Counted from the stretch's first letter, positions 1-8,872 are shown. The stretch: 31,087 nt of DNA from an uncultured Lachnospiraceae bacterium (GCA_937950565.1 CALFCS010000082.1:1-31087); one strand, 5' to 3'. The notes: a model not told the origin generated them from the sequence alone. Numbers and translations are program-made.

Positions 1-198
1 AAGGCAACCTGGCCGGAGGAAGAGACTTATATTTGTACGGTTGACACTTTATATGAAACGGCGACCAGGCATCAGATTACGAAGACAGCACTGGTGATTG
101 TAGGAGAGATAGTGCTTCATAACCGATACGAAAGATCCCGGTTATATCATCCGGAATTTACGACAGAGTACCGGGAGGGAAGCGGTAAGAAGGAGTAA
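1..198 (+). CDS. cbiF: Cobalt-precorrin-4 C11-methyltransferase, C-terminal fragment
   Basis: Only the last 65 codons lie in the window. Frame 1 is open from the first base to the TAA at 196-198. The residues ATWPEE, TKTALVIVGE and YERSRLYHPEFTTEYREG match the end of the CbiF/CobM family of SAM-dependent tetrapyrrole methyltransferases. CbiF methylates C11 of cobalt-precorrin-4 in the cytoplasm, the step just before CbiG opens the lactone. Its position directly before cbiG supports the call. The 5' end is cut by the window edge, so integrity and start cannot be judged. Confidence 0.9.
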   Translation, partial: KATWPEEETYICTVDTLYETATRHQITKTALVIVGEIVLHNRYERSRLYHPEFTTEYREGSGKKE

Positions 199-201
199 AG
201 A

Positions 202-1224
202 ATGAAGATAGCTGTCATAAGCTTTACCCGGACAGGGTGCAGCCTTTCTGAAAAAATAGCAGAGATTTTAAGACGGGAAGGACACGAAACATTGACTGCG
301 GTGAAATGTAAGGGAATAGAGACATCTATCTCATATCCGCTTTCCGAGTGGACAAAAGAGCAGTTTCAACAATGCAGCGCAGTTATTTTTGTCGGGGCTG
401 CAGGGATTGCGGTGCGGGCAATTGCTCCTTATATCCGTTCAAAGACAGAAGACCCGGCAGTTCTGGTGATCGATGAGGCAGGTAGATATTGTATTCCGGT
501 TCTTTCCGGGCATTTGGGCGGGGCAAATGCTCTGGCTCGTTTTTTAGGAGAACGTCTTCCGGCAGAGCCGGTAATTACAACGGCGACTGACAGCAGAGGG
601 AAATGGGCGGTAGATGTATTTGCTGCAAAAAACAAACTTACGATCAGTGATATGGCGAAAGCAAAGGAAATTTCTGCAAAAGTGCTGAGAGAAGAAACGA
701 TTACATTTGCAATCGAAGAGGAAGGAAAGATTATTGGAGAGCTGCCGGAAGAAGTGATTCTTTCCGAAAAGCCGGACGTTGTGGCGGGGATTCACCGTCC
801 CGGGGACAAGCATCCGCTTTGTCTGATTCCGAAAGTAGTTACCGTGGGAATCGGATGCAGGAAAGGGATTTCTGCAGAAGTTATCGAGAAAGCCGTGGGA
901 GAAGTGCTGGAACGGGAAGGAATCTTCCCTGAAAGTGTGGAGCAGGCAGCCAGCATAGATAAGAAAGCCGGCGAGGAAGGGCTGCTTTCCTTTTGTGAAA
1001 AATATGGGCTGGATTTTCGGACTTACAGTGCGAAAGAACTCCTTGAAGTGCCGGGGGAATTTTCCGGCTCAGAATTTGTAGAGAAGACAATTGGTGTCGA
1101 TAATGTGTGTGAAAGAAGCGCTGTGAAGGCGAGCGGAGGCGGGAAGATACTCGTAAGGAAGCAGTCCCGGGATGGAGTGACAGTTTCTCTTGCAGTGCGG
1201 AAATGGAGTGTGCAGTTTGAATAA
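202..1224 (+). CDS. cbiG: Cobalt-precorrin-5A hydrolase CbiG
   Basis: A 340-aa protein of normal CbiG length. CbiG opens the delta-lactone of cobalt-precorrin-5A and releases acetaldehyde, the ring-contraction step of the anaerobic pathway. The N-terminal part carries the family patterns FVGAAGIAVR (about residues 54-63) and VLSGHLGGAN. The C-terminal domain starts near VGIGCRKG (about 215) and ends with the usual KASGGGKILVRKQS-type segment. The ATG at 202 follows an AAGGAG site at the end of cbiF, with 3 bases between the genes. The protein lacks a signal peptide and is cytoplasmic. The identification rests on family motifs plus operon context. Confidence 0.95.
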   Translation: MKIAVISFTRTGCSLSEKIAEILRREGHETLTAVKCKGIETSISYPLSEWTKEQFQQCSAVIFVGAAGIAVRAIAPYIRSKTEDPAVLVIDEAGRYCIPVLSGHLGGANALARFLGERLPAEPVITTATDSRGKWAVDVFAAKNKLTISDMAKAKEISAKVLREETITFAIEEEGKIIGELPEEVILSEKPDVVAGIHRPGDKHPLCLIPKVVTVGIGCRKGISAEVIEKAVGEVLEREGIFPESVEQAASIDKKAGEEGLLSFCEKYGLDFRTYSAKELLEVPGEFSGSEFVEKTIGVDNVCERSAVKASGGGKILVRKQSRDGVTVSLAVRKWSVQFE

Positions 1225-1954
1225 AATATATGTAATCGGGATAGGACCGGGCGCTTATGAGCAGATGACGGTAAAAGCGGTAAAAGCGTTAGAGGAATGT
1301 GAAGTGATTGTCGGTTATACCGTATATGTAGAGCTTTTGAAGGAGCATTTTCCGGAGAAGGAATATCGGACAACACCGATGCGGCAGGAAACAGAACGCT
1401 GCCGTATGGCGTTTGAAGAAGCCGGACAGGGAAGGACAACTGCGATGGTGTGCAGCGGCGATGCGGGAATCTATGGTATGGCAGGGCTGATGTATGAGAT
1501 CGGCGAGGGATATCCCGAGGTTGAGCTTGTGATAATTCCCGGTGTTACGGCAGCGCTTGCCGGGGCCGCCGTTCTGGGCGCTCCGCTTGGACATGACTGC
1601 TGCCTGATCAGCTTAAGCGACCTGCTTACCCCGTGGGAAAGGATAGAAAGGAGACTGCTTGCGGCGGCAGAAGCAGATTTTGTCATTGCACTTTATAATC
1701 CATCCAGCCGGAAGCGGAAGGATTATCTGAAAAAGGCTTGCGAATTGCTGCTCCGGTATAAGGAAAGGACAACCGTTTGCGCGGTGGTAAGAAATATAGC
1801 AAGAGAGCAGGAAGAGATGCAGCTGTTCACACTTGAAAACCTTAAGGATACACAGGTGGATATGTTTTCCACTGTATATATAGGGAACCGGGATACCCGG
1901 GTGCTTCGTGGGAAAATGGTTACGCCAAGAGGGTATGAGCTGGAATCCAGATAA
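1217..1954 (+). CDS. cbiH: Cobalt-precorrin-3B C17-methyltransferase (CbiH/CobJ)
   Basis: A SAM-dependent tetrapyrrole methylase of 245 aa. The N-terminal YVIGIGPGAYEQMT motif, the SGDAGIYGMAG loop, IIPGVTAA, and LYNPSSRKRKDYL are characteristic of CbiH/CobJ, which methylates C17 and drives ring contraction. The frame is open from an ATG at 1190, but the family N-terminus begins at NKIYVIG. The TTG at 1217 has GGAG about 8 bases upstream and overlaps cbiG by 8 bases, so I place the start there. This start choice is inferred. The gene ends 19 bases before the cbiJ-E-T fusion. Confidence 0.93.
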   Translation: MNKIYVIGIGPGAYEQMTVKAVKALEECEVIVGYTVYVELLKEHFPEKEYRTTPMRQETERCRMAFEEAGQGRTTAMVCSGDAGIYGMAGLMYEIGEGYPEVELVIIPGVTAALAGAAVLGAPLGHDCCLISLSDLLTPWERIERRLLAAAEADFVIALYNPSSRKRKDYLKKACELLLRYKERTTVCAVVRNIAREQEEMQLFTLENLKDTQVDMFSTVYIGNRDTRVLRGKMVTPRGYELESR

Positions 1955-1973
1955 TAACAGGAGATAACGAGAT

Positions 1974-3980
1974 ATGAAGAAAATTCTTATATTTGCAGGG
2001 ACAACAGAAGGAAAAAGACTGACTGCCTATCTGGCGGATCAGGATATTTCTGTTCATGTATGTACGGCAACCGCTTACGGGGAGAGCCTGCTTCCTTATG
2101 GAAATCATATTACCGCATCTCATGAGAGAATGAACTGCATGGAGATGCAGGAACTTATGAGAGCTTATGCCCCGGATTATGTTGTGGATGCCACACATCC
2201 ATACGCAAAAGAGGTTACTGCCAATGTGAAAGAGGCATGTGAAAGATGTGGAATTTCTTATTTAAGATTGGTCCGTGATAAAAATATGGACGCAGACAGA
2301 AAAACAGATTTGATTTTTGTGGACAGCATCGAAGAAGCGGTAAGGGCCCTGGAAGATACAAAAGGAAGGATTCTTGTCACGACCGGAAGCAAGGAGCTGG
2401 AAAAATATACGGCTCTTTCTGACTATGAAGAGCGAATCTATGCGAGGGTGTTGTCTGTGAAGGATGCTGTTATGAAATGTGAAGAACTTGGAATCAGAGG
2501 GAGGCACTTAATCTGTATGCAGGGGCCGTTTTCGGCGGAGCTGAACCGGGCAATGCTGAAAGAATATGATATTTCATGGCTCGTTACGAAGGAGTCCGGG
2601 GCAGCCGGAGGTTTCCAGGAAAAATGTGAAGCAGCAGCCTGCCAGGGAGTGAAAGTAATCGTAATCGGAAGACCAATAGAAGAAAATGGATATACATATG
2701 GAGAAATTATAAAGATATTAAAGAAAGATTTAAATTTACAAAAAAAGCAAAAAGTGTCGATTGTTGGGATTGGAGTCGGAGATAAAAGCGGGTTCACGAT
2801 ACGGGCGGCAGAAGTATGTGAGCAGGCAGATGTCATCATTGGTGCAAAGCGTATGACAGAGTCTTTTGTGAAAAAGGGGAAGCCGGTATATGTATCCTAT
2901 CAGCCGAAAGAAATCGCCGGATATGTGAAAGCGCATCCGGAATATGAACGGGTGGCAGTGTTGTTTTCCGGTGACACCGGATTCTATAGTGGAGCTTCGA
3001 GGCTTAAGGAAGAGCTGGAGCAGACGAGAAACGAAGAAGGGGCAGAAATAGAGATTGAAGTGATTTCGGGAATTTCTTCTATCGCGTATTTTTGTTCCCG
3101 ACTTGGTGTTTCCTGGGAAGACGCAAGGCTGATCAGCGTACATGGAAGAAGAGAAAATGTACTCGCTGCAGTGCGGGGAGCAAAAAAAGTATTCGTTCTT
3201 GTGGGAAACAGGCAGGATATCATTGATATCAGCAGTACGATGACAGAAGCAGGATTTGGTGAACTTACGATGTGCGTTGGTACGAGATTATCTTACCATG
3301 ACGAAGAGATTATAAGGGGCCGGGTGAAAGATTATCTTGCTTATGACGGAGATAACCTGGCCGTCGTATATATAGAAAATCCGGAGGGAGGCGAAGAAAT
3401 AGTGTCCTGCGGACTTCCGGATGACACGTTCGTGCGGGGCAAGGTTCCCATGACGAAGGAGGAGATAAGAAGTGTCTGCCTTTCCAAGATGCGGATTAAG
3501 AGAGATTCCATTATCTATGATGTAGGTGCGGGAACGGGTTCTGTGTCGGTGGAGGCGGCGCTTCTGGCAGAAAAAGGCCGGGTGTATGCCATAGAGAGAC
3601 AGAAAGATGCGATTTGTCTCATACAGGAAAATAGACGGAAGAGGAAGCTTTGTAACCTTATTATTGCAGAAGGGGAGGCACCGGATATTTTAGAAGATCT
3701 TCCGGCGCCGGACTGCGTATTTATCGGCGGAAGCGGAGGACATCTGGAAGAGATTATAGAAGCTGTCCGGGAAAAGAATCCGAATGTCCGGGTTGTCATC
3801 AGCGCCATTACCATTGAGACGCTTGCAAAAGCGACACAATATTGCATGACAATGCAAAATGTGGATGCAGAGATTGTGCAGATTTCTGTGGCAAAGTCTA
3901 AGAACGTTGGCAGTTATCATATGATGACCGGGCAGAATCCAATCTTTATTATCAGTTTTACTTGTAGTGGGGAGAGATAG
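1974..3980 (+). CDS. Triple fusion CbiJ-CbiE-CbiT: precorrin-6A reductase, C5- and C15-methyltransferases
   Basis: A 668-aa protein with three enzymes in one chain. Residues 1-250 are CbiJ/CobK, the NAD(P)H-dependent cobalt-precorrin-6A reductase (ILIFAGTTEGKRL at 5-17, VDATHPYAKEV at 71-81). A basic linker near 249-260 leads into CbiE (VSIVGIGVGDKSGFT at 261-275, LFSGDTGFYSG at 330-340), the C5-methyltransferase. Residues from about 485 are CbiT, the C15-methyltransferase/decarboxylase, with SAM motif I DVGAGTGS at 516-523. CbiE-CbiT fusions are common (CobL type). Adding CbiJ gives three consecutive steps, 6A reduction, C5 methylation, and C15 methylation with decarboxylation. The reading frame is continuous, with no sign of a sequencing join. 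The start ATG has AGGAG about 10 bases upstream. Confidence 0.94.
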   Translation: MKKILIFAGTTEGKRLTAYLADQDISVHVCTATAYGESLLPYGNHITASHERMNCMEMQELMRAYAPDYVVDATHPYAKEVTANVKEACERCGISYLRLVRDKNMDADRKTDLIFVDSIEEAVRALEDTKGRILVTTGSKELEKYTALSDYEERIYARVLSVKDAVMKCEELGIRGRHLICMQGPFSAELNRAMLKEYDISWLVTKESGAAGGFQEKCEAAACQGVKVIVIGRPIEENGYTYGEIIKILKKDLNLQKKQKVSIVGIGVGDKSGFTIRAAEVCEQADVIIGAKRMTESFVKKGKPVYVSYQPKEIAGYVKAHPEYERVAVLFSGDTGFYSGASRLKEELEQTRNEEGAEIEIEVISGISSIAYFCSRLGVSWEDARLISVHGRRENVLAAVRGAKKVFVLVGNRQDIIDISSTMTEAGFGELTMCVGTRLSYHDEEIIRGRVKDYLAYDGDNLAVVYIENPEGGEEIVSCGLPDDTFVRGKVPMTKEEIRSVCLSKMRIKRDSIIYDVGAGTGSVSVEAALLAEKGRVYAIERQKDAICLIQENRRKRKLCNLIIAEGEAPDILEDLPAPDCVFIGGSGGHLEEIIEAVREKNPNVRVVISAITIETLAKATQYCMTMQNVDAEIVQISVAKSKNVGSYHMMTGQNPIFIISFTCSGER

Positions 3981-3983
3981 CAT

Positions 3984-5396
3984 TTGAAACATGCAAGAAT
4001 ATTAATTGCAGCGCCCGCAAGTGGTACCGGGAAGACGCTGATTACTTGTGGGATATTAAGCTGCCTGAAGGAAAGAAATATGGAAGTTACCGCATTTAAG
4101 TGTGGACCCGATTATATTGATCCGATGTTTCACAAAGAAGTGTTGGAAATTAACAGCTATAACCTGGATACCTTTCTGTGCGGGAGAGACGGCGTAAGAG
4201 AGATTCTTGCCAAACATATAGAAGCGGCATCCTCTGAAAGGAAAAGTATTGCAGTGATCGAGGGTGTGATGGGGTATTATGACGGACTTGGAGGCATTTC
4301 CACAGAGGCAAGCGCTTATGATGTGGCAGATGCCACAGACACGCCTGTGGTTTTGCTTATTGACTGTAAGGGACTGAGCGTATCCGTGGTTCCGGTTCTC
4401 AAAGGCTTCCTTTCTTATAAGGAGAAAAGGAGGGATAAAAGCCACGTCAGCGGGGTGATTTTAAATCGCCTTTCCCCCGGAATGTATGGGAGAATGAAGG
4501 CGCTGATTGAAAGGGAAACATCTGTGAAGGTGTATGGCTATGTTCCGGTTCTTAAGGAGAGTTTTCTTGAGAGCCGGTATCTGGGTCTTCAGATGCCGCA
4601 CGAGAAAGCAGGGGCTCGGGAGCAGTTAAAAAATTTTGGGATGAAACTATCCGAAACGGTTGATATAGACGGGCTGATAGAGCTTTCTGCAAATGCACCG
4701 AAGCTTCCGTGCGGGACGTGTGCAGAAGGAAAAGATGGGCTTTATGATGGTGTCCGGATTGGAATTGCAGCGGATGAAGCATTTTGTTTCTGCTATCAGG
4801 ATAATCTGGAATATTTGGAAAGGCTGGGAGCAAGGCTGGTGCCATTTTCCCCTCTTCGTGATGCCAGGCTGCCGGAACATATTCACGGGCTCATTTTTTA
4901 CGGAGGATATCCGGAGCTTTACGCAGAACAGCTTGCTGCTAATCATTCTATGAGAACATGTGTGAAGGCGGCCATTGACGGAGGGATTCCCTGTATTGCA
5001 GAATGTGGCGGTTTTTTATATTTGCAGGAGCGGCTGGAGGGTAAGGATAAGCAGATGCATTCCATGGCAGGAGTATTCGCAGGAGGCAGCAGGAAAATGG
5101 AACGTCTGCAAAGATTCGGATATCTTACACTTACGGGCGGAAAGGTTTTTGGACGGGATGTCGGGGAACTTCAGGCCCATGAGTTCCACTATTATGATTC
5201 CGAGGAGTGTGGCAGTGCATTTACGGTGAAGAAACCATTGTCAGACCGGACATGGGAGTGTATGATTAGCACAGACACGATACTTGCAGGCTATCCGCAT
5301 TTCCATTATCTTGGAAATAAAAAGATGGCGGCGGCATTTTTAGAAGCGGCGCAGAAGAAAAGGTCTGAAGATTTGAAAAAGAGAGAAGAAAAATGA
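3984..5396 (+). CDS. cbiA: Cobyrinate a,c-diamide synthase CbiA
   Basis: A 470-aa glutamine-dependent amidotransferase that amidates the a and c side chains of cobyrinic acid using ATP. The N-terminal P-loop APASGTGKT lies at about residues 10-18, followed by AFKCGPDYIDP typical of CbiA. The C-terminal class I glutaminase domain carries the nucleophile Cys341 in AECGG, with AHEFHYYD and PHFHYLG near the end. The start is a TTG at 3984 preceded by GGGGAGAG with about 7 bases spacing; no ATG fits as well. The 3' end overlaps cobT by 4 bases (ATGA), which suggests translational coupling. Confidence 0.95.
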   Translation: MKHARILIAAPASGTGKTLITCGILSCLKERNMEVTAFKCGPDYIDPMFHKEVLEINSYNLDTFLCGRDGVREILAKHIEAASSERKSIAVIEGVMGYYDGLGGISTEASAYDVADATDTPVVLLIDCKGLSVSVVPVLKGFLSYKEKRRDKSHVSGVILNRLSPGMYGRMKALIERETSVKVYGYVPVLKESFLESRYLGLQMPHEKAGAREQLKNFGMKLSETVDIDGLIELSANAPKLPCGTCAEGKDGLYDGVRIGIAADEAFCFCYQDNLEYLERLGARLVPFSPLRDARLPEHIHGLIFYGGYPELYAEQLAANHSMRTCVKAAIDGGIPCIAECGGFLYLQERLEGKDKQMHSMAGVFAGGSRKMERLQRFGYLTLTGGKVFGRDVGELQAHEFHYYDSEECGSAFTVKKPLSDRTWECMISTDTILAGYPHFHYLGNKKMAAAFLEAAQKKRSEDLKKREEK

Positions 5397-6448
5397 TGTT
5401 AGATGAAATAATAAAAAAAATACAGCCGATTGACAGAAAGGCGATGGAGCTTTCAGAAAAAAAATGGAATTCCATAGCAAAACCTCTTCACAGTCTCGGC
5501 AAGCTTGAAAAGCACATTACTCAGATTGCAGGTATTACAGGAAATGTGGAAGTAAGCCTGGAGAAAAAGGCTTTGATCGTCATGTGTGCAGATAACGGTG
5601 TTGTAGAAGAAGGAGTGACACAGACCGGGCAGGAAGTGACAGCAATCGTAGCCGAGAATTTTCTCCGGGTTAATACGAGTGCGGCGATTATGTGCCGGAA
5701 GGCTGGAGTGGATTTGTTCCCGGTCGATATCGGTATGGCAAGGGATACCAGTGTCCCGGATTATAAGATTGCTTATGGAACAAAGAATATGACACATGGT
5801 CCTGCCATGTCAAGGGAGGAGGCATTGCGGGCGGTTCTGACCGGAATTGAACTGGTGAAGGAAAAGAAAGAAGCCGGTTATCAGATTCTTGCGACCGGGG
5901 AGATGGGAATTGGAAATACGACGACCAGCAGTGCGGTTGCCAGTGTGCTTTTAGGTCAGCCGGTTTCTCTGATGACCGGGCGCGGGGCAGGTCTTACCAG
6001 TGACGGACTGAAACATAAAATCGAAATCATTGAGACAGCTATAGAAAGAAACCATCCTGACAGGGAAGATGCTCTGGATGTACTTGCGAAGGTAGGCGGG
6101 TTTGACCTTGCAGGTCTTGCCGGCGTTTTCTTAGGAGGCGCTTATTACCGGATTCCGGTTCTGATTGACGGCTTTATCTCAGCCGTGGCAGCCCTGGCGG
6201 CGGTTGGTCTCTGCCCTCTTGCGAAAGAATATATGCTGGCTTCCCATGTGTCGAAAGAGCCCGGGATGCAGATGGTGCTTCGCGCTCTTGAAAAGGAGGC
6301 TTCTCTTACTTGTGATATGTGTCTGGGAGAAGGCACAGGTGCAGTCGCTTATCTTCCGGTACTGGAACTGGCGGCAGAGGTGTACGAAAAGATGAGTACC
6401 TTTTCAGAAAATCAGATAGAAGATTATAAGGAACTTGGTGATAAATGA
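5393..6448 (+). CDS. cobT: Nicotinate-nucleotide--dimethylbenzimidazole phosphoribosyltransferase CobT
   Basis: A 351-aa enzyme that transfers ribose-phosphate from nicotinate mononucleotide to a lower-ligand base, giving alpha-ribazole phosphate. Family motifs seen are VMCADNGVVEEGVTQTG (near residue 63), TGEMGIGNTTTSSA (near 168), and GRGAGLTSDGL. The catalytic-base glutamate is in LGEGTGA (Glu313), and the length is usual. The start is ATGATG, so codon 1 could be at 5393 or 5396. No lower-ligand synthesis genes (bza, bluB) are present in this window, so the base may be salvaged or made elsewhere. Confidence 0.95.
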   Translation: MMLDEIIKKIQPIDRKAMELSEKKWNSIAKPLHSLGKLEKHITQIAGITGNVEVSLEKKALIVMCADNGVVEEGVTQTGQEVTAIVAENFLRVNTSAAIMCRKAGVDLFPVDIGMARDTSVPDYKIAYGTKNMTHGPAMSREEALRAVLTGIELVKEKKEAGYQILATGEMGIGNTTTSSAVASVLLGQPVSLMTGRGAGLTSDGLKHKIEIIETAIERNHPDREDALDVLAKVGGFDLAGLAGVFLGGAYYRIPVLIDGFISAVAALAAVGLCPLAKEYMLASHVSKEPGMQMVLRALEKEASLTCDMCLGEGTGAVAYLPVLELAAEVYEKMSTFSENQIEDYKELGDK

Positions 6449-7026
6449 TGATACATTTGGTAACCGGAGGAAGTGGAAGCGGCAAATCTTCCTATGCGGA
6501 GGAACAGATTGTAAAGGAAAACAGGCGGTATGATGCCCCGTTTTTTTATGTGGCAACGATGATTCCCCGAGGGGAAGAGACAAAGGAAAAGATAAAAAGA
6601 CACCAGATGCAGAGGCTGGACCTGGGATTTCTCACGATAGAAAAATATGTAGATCTGGAAGAGCTTAAGATTCCAGATAATGCCGGAATTCTTCTGGAAT
6701 GTGTGTCGAACCTGACAGCCAATGAACTCTACAGAGAAGATAAGCAGTCCGAAAGAAGCGGAAAAGAAGAATCTGACAGCGGGGGATTGACTTCCGGGGT
6801 ATATGACAGGGCCTATCGGGCAGTTATAAATGGAGTGCAGCAACTTTCCAGGCAGACGGAGCATCTTGTAATTGTAACAAATGAGGTGCATTCCGATGTG
6901 AACGGATACAGTCGGGAGACGGAGAGCTACCGGAAACTGTTAGGAAAAATCAACTGTGAACTGGCAAAAAGGGCAGACCAGGTGACGGAGGTTGTATACG
7001 GAATACCGATGGAGATAAAGAGATGA
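6445..7026 (+). CDS. cobU: Adenosylcobinamide kinase / adenosylcobinamide-phosphate guanylyltransferase CobU
   Basis: A 193-aa bifunctional enzyme that phosphorylates adenosylcobinamide and transfers GMP to it, preparing for CobS. It has an intact Walker A GGSGSGKS at residues 8-15. KRHQMQR holds the expected guanylyl-accepting histidine (His53). The C-terminus has VTNEV, ESYRKLLGKIN and VVYGIPMEIK. It overlaps cobT upstream and cobS downstream by 4 bases each. A second, shorter CobU-like protein lies just after cobS, and this copy is the one with the complete active site. Confidence 0.94.
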   Translation: MMIHLVTGGSGSGKSSYAEEQIVKENRRYDAPFFYVATMIPRGEETKEKIKRHQMQRLDLGFLTIEKYVDLEELKIPDNAGILLECVSNLTANELYREDKQSERSGKEESDSGGLTSGVYDRAYRAVINGVQQLSRQTEHLVIVTNEVHSDVNGYSRETESYRKLLGKINCELAKRADQVTEVVYGIPMEIKR

Positions 7027-7820
7027 CAGAGAGACTATGGAACAGTTTTAAAATTGCATTTTCTATGTATAGCAGAATTCCCATGCCGAAGGCGGAATGG
7101 ACCGAGGAAAATATATCGTATGCTATGTGCTTTTTTCCGTGGATAGGCGGTGTGATTGGTGGCGCTTCATGGGGTGTGTGGATGCTGCGGGAATGGCTTC
7201 TAAGCAGGGGAATTCCAGCTGCAGAGTGGTCTTTTACCGTTCTGCTTGTCCTGCTTCCATTGATTCTTACCGGTGGAATCCACATGGACGGCTTTTTGGA
7301 TACAAAGGATGCGTTAAGCTCTTATCAGCCCAGAGAAAAACGGCTGGAAATTTTAAAGGATCCACATACAGGGGCATTTGCAATCATTTCCTGTGCAGTC
7401 TATATGCTTGCATATACCGGGATTTATGCGTCCCTTACAACAGACAGTGTCAAAATCATTGCGCTTAGTTTTGTGTTGTCAAGAACCTTGAGCGGTCTTT
7501 CGGTACTTTGTTTTCCACAGGCAAAAAAAGAAGGACTTCTGGTATCCTTTTCAAAGGGGGCGAAGAAGCGTCCGGGAAGAATCGTGCTTGGAAGTTATCT
7601 TCTTATATTGTGCGTCCTGATGATATGGATGGGACGTATAAGCGGGGTCGCATGTCTTGTGGCAGCAGGCGCTTCTTTTCTATATTATTATCGGATGTCG
7701 ATGAAAAATTTTGGCGGAGTAACCGGGGATCTGGCTGGATATTTCCTGCAGATGTGTGAGATTCTGATGGCTGCAGCGGTGGTCGTTACAGACATATTGG
7801 TGAAAGGAGCAGGTCTATGA
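7023..7820 (+). CDS. cobS: Adenosylcobinamide-GDP ribazoletransferase (cobalamin synthase) CobS
   Basis: A 265-aa polytopic membrane enzyme that joins adenosylcobinamide-GDP with alpha-ribazole (phosphate). Seen are FSMYSRIPMP near the N-terminus, the signature GGIHMDGFLDTKDALSS (about residues 84-100), and the EILKDPHTGAFAI motif. Several hydrophobic segments follow, including one near 37-55 and stretches around 120-160 and 185-215. Both ends overlap neighbours by an ATGA junction, so production is probably coupled to CobU and to the small CobU paralogue. Confidence 0.94.
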   Translation: MTERLWNSFKIAFSMYSRIPMPKAEWTEENISYAMCFFPWIGGVIGGASWGVWMLREWLLSRGIPAAEWSFTVLLVLLPLILTGGIHMDGFLDTKDALSSYQPREKRLEILKDPHTGAFAIISCAVYMLAYTGIYASLTTDSVKIIALSFVLSRTLSGLSVLCFPQAKKEGLLVSFSKGAKKRPGRIVLGSYLLILCVLMIWMGRISGVACLVAAGASFLYYYRMSMKNFGGVTGDLAGYFLQMCEILMAAAVVVTDILVKGAGL

Positions 7821-8194
7821 TTTTAATAATTGGCGGTGCATATCAGGGAAAATATGAATATGCAAGAAAGATGTATCCGGATATCTCATGGATAGACGGA
7901 CAGACTTGTGAGGAAGAGGAAATCTACAGCTGCAGCGCGGTCTGTCACTTTCATTCTTATCTGGAACGTATGATGCGGCAGGGGAAATCCGTAAAAGGGC
8001 TTGCCGGGCGTCTGGCAGATGAGAATCCGGATATTGTGATTGTCAGTGATGAGATTGGATATGGAATTGTTCCCGTGGATCGATTTGAAAGAGAGTATCG
8101 GGAGGCAGTCGGACGTGTCTGCACAGAGCTTGCGGTATATGCGGATAAAGTATTTCGTGTTGTATGCGGAATCGGAATAAAGGTGAAAGGGTGA
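7817..8194 (+). CDS. Shortened CobU-like protein with altered Walker A
   Basis: A 125-aa protein related to CobU. The C-terminal half (VSDEIGYGIVP, EREYREAVGRV, ADKVFRVVCGI) follows the CobU family closely. In contrast, the N-terminal nucleotide loop reads GGAYQGKY (residues 6-13), with tyrosine in place of the usual serine/threonine after the lysine. The segment that carries the guanylyl-accepting RHxxxR motif in full-length CobU is missing. Full kinase/guanylyltransferase activity is therefore doubtful. It may be a partial-function enzyme or a helper of CobU or CobS, or a degenerate duplicate. It starts inside the cobS stop (ATGA). Codon use and spacing look like a working gene. Confidence 0.8.
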   Translation: MILIIGGAYQGKYEYARKMYPDISWIDGQTCEEEEIYSCSAVCHFHSYLERMMRQGKSVKGLAGRLADENPDIVIVSDEIGYGIVPVDRFEREYREAVGRVCTELAVYADKVFRVVCGIGIKVKG

Positions 8195-8203
8195 GTCTGT
8201 AAC

Positions 8204-8872
8204 GTGAAATGTTATTTGATCCGGCATTCCATGACGGCCGGGAACCTGAAAAAGCGATATATCGGAAGGACGGATGAACCTCTTTGTGAGGAAGGAATTT
8301 TATTGCTGAAAGAAAGAGTTTACCCGGCTGTTCAGAGAGTTTATGTAAGTCCGATGAGGCGGTGTATACAGACGGCAAAGATTATTTATCCCGGGCAGCA
8401 GGCGGTTATCATAGAAGAATTCCGGGAATGTGATTTCGGGTTGTTTGAGAATAAAAATTATAAAGAACTGGCGCATTTAAGCCAGTATCAGGAGTGGGTG
8501 GACAGCGGCGGAACGCTTCCATTTCCGGAAGGCGAGAGTAAGGAAGCATTTGCGAAGCGCTGTATTGAAGGTTTCAAGCGTACTTATGCGCAGTGCCAGA
8601 AGGAACATATAGACGCGGCTGCTTTTGTTGTTCACGGCGGAACGATTATGAGTATTATGGAACAATATGCGTATCCGAAAAAGAATTATTATGACTATCA
8701 CACAGGAAATGGGGAAGGATATGAACTTGTTATGGAAGATGCTGATTCCGGTGGCGGCAGGATTTGTGCTGGATCTTATCCTGGGCGACCCGGTATGGCT
8801 GTACCATCCGGTGAGAATCATCGGACATCTGATTTCAGGGTTGGAAAAAATTATAAGAAGCTTGCTTTTTAA
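8204..8872 (+). CDS. cobC: Histidine phosphatase, probable alpha-ribazole phosphatase CobC
   Basis: A 222-aa histidine-phosphatase-superfamily protein. The catalytic motif is RHSMT (His8; the usual glycine after RH is serine), with SPMRRCIQTA at 49-58, ECDFG near 75, and the second histidine in VVHGG (His144). In this operon it most likely removes the 5' phosphate of alpha-ribazole phosphate or of cobalamin phosphate. The start is GTG at 8204 with AAAGGGTGAG upstream. The last 50 or so residues, after NGEGYELV, look unlike the family and are encoded in the region shared out of frame with cbiB (152 bases from 8721). The native end may have been lost by a frame change. Confidence 0.85.
   Translation: MKCYLIRHSMTAGNLKKRYIGRTDEPLCEEGILLLKERVYPAVQRVYVSPMRRCIQTAKIIYPGQQAVIIEEFRECDFGLFENKNYKELAHLSQYQEWVDSGGTLPFPEGESKEAFAKRCIEGFKRTYAQCQKEHIDAAAFVVHGGTIMSIMEQYAYPKKNYYDYHTGNGEGYELVMEDADSGGGRICAGSYPGRPGMAVPSGENHRTSDFRVGKNYKKLAF

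Noticed and set aside
1023..1439. Minus-strand frame of 138 codons opposite the cbiG/cbiH junction
   Set aside because: It lies against two clear cobalamin genes, has Ser/Pro/Leu-rich low-information sequence, and shows no family motif.
7097..7468. Plus-strand frame of 123 codons inside cobS
   Set aside because: It overlaps the well-supported cobS frame throughout and its product lacks recognisable motifs.
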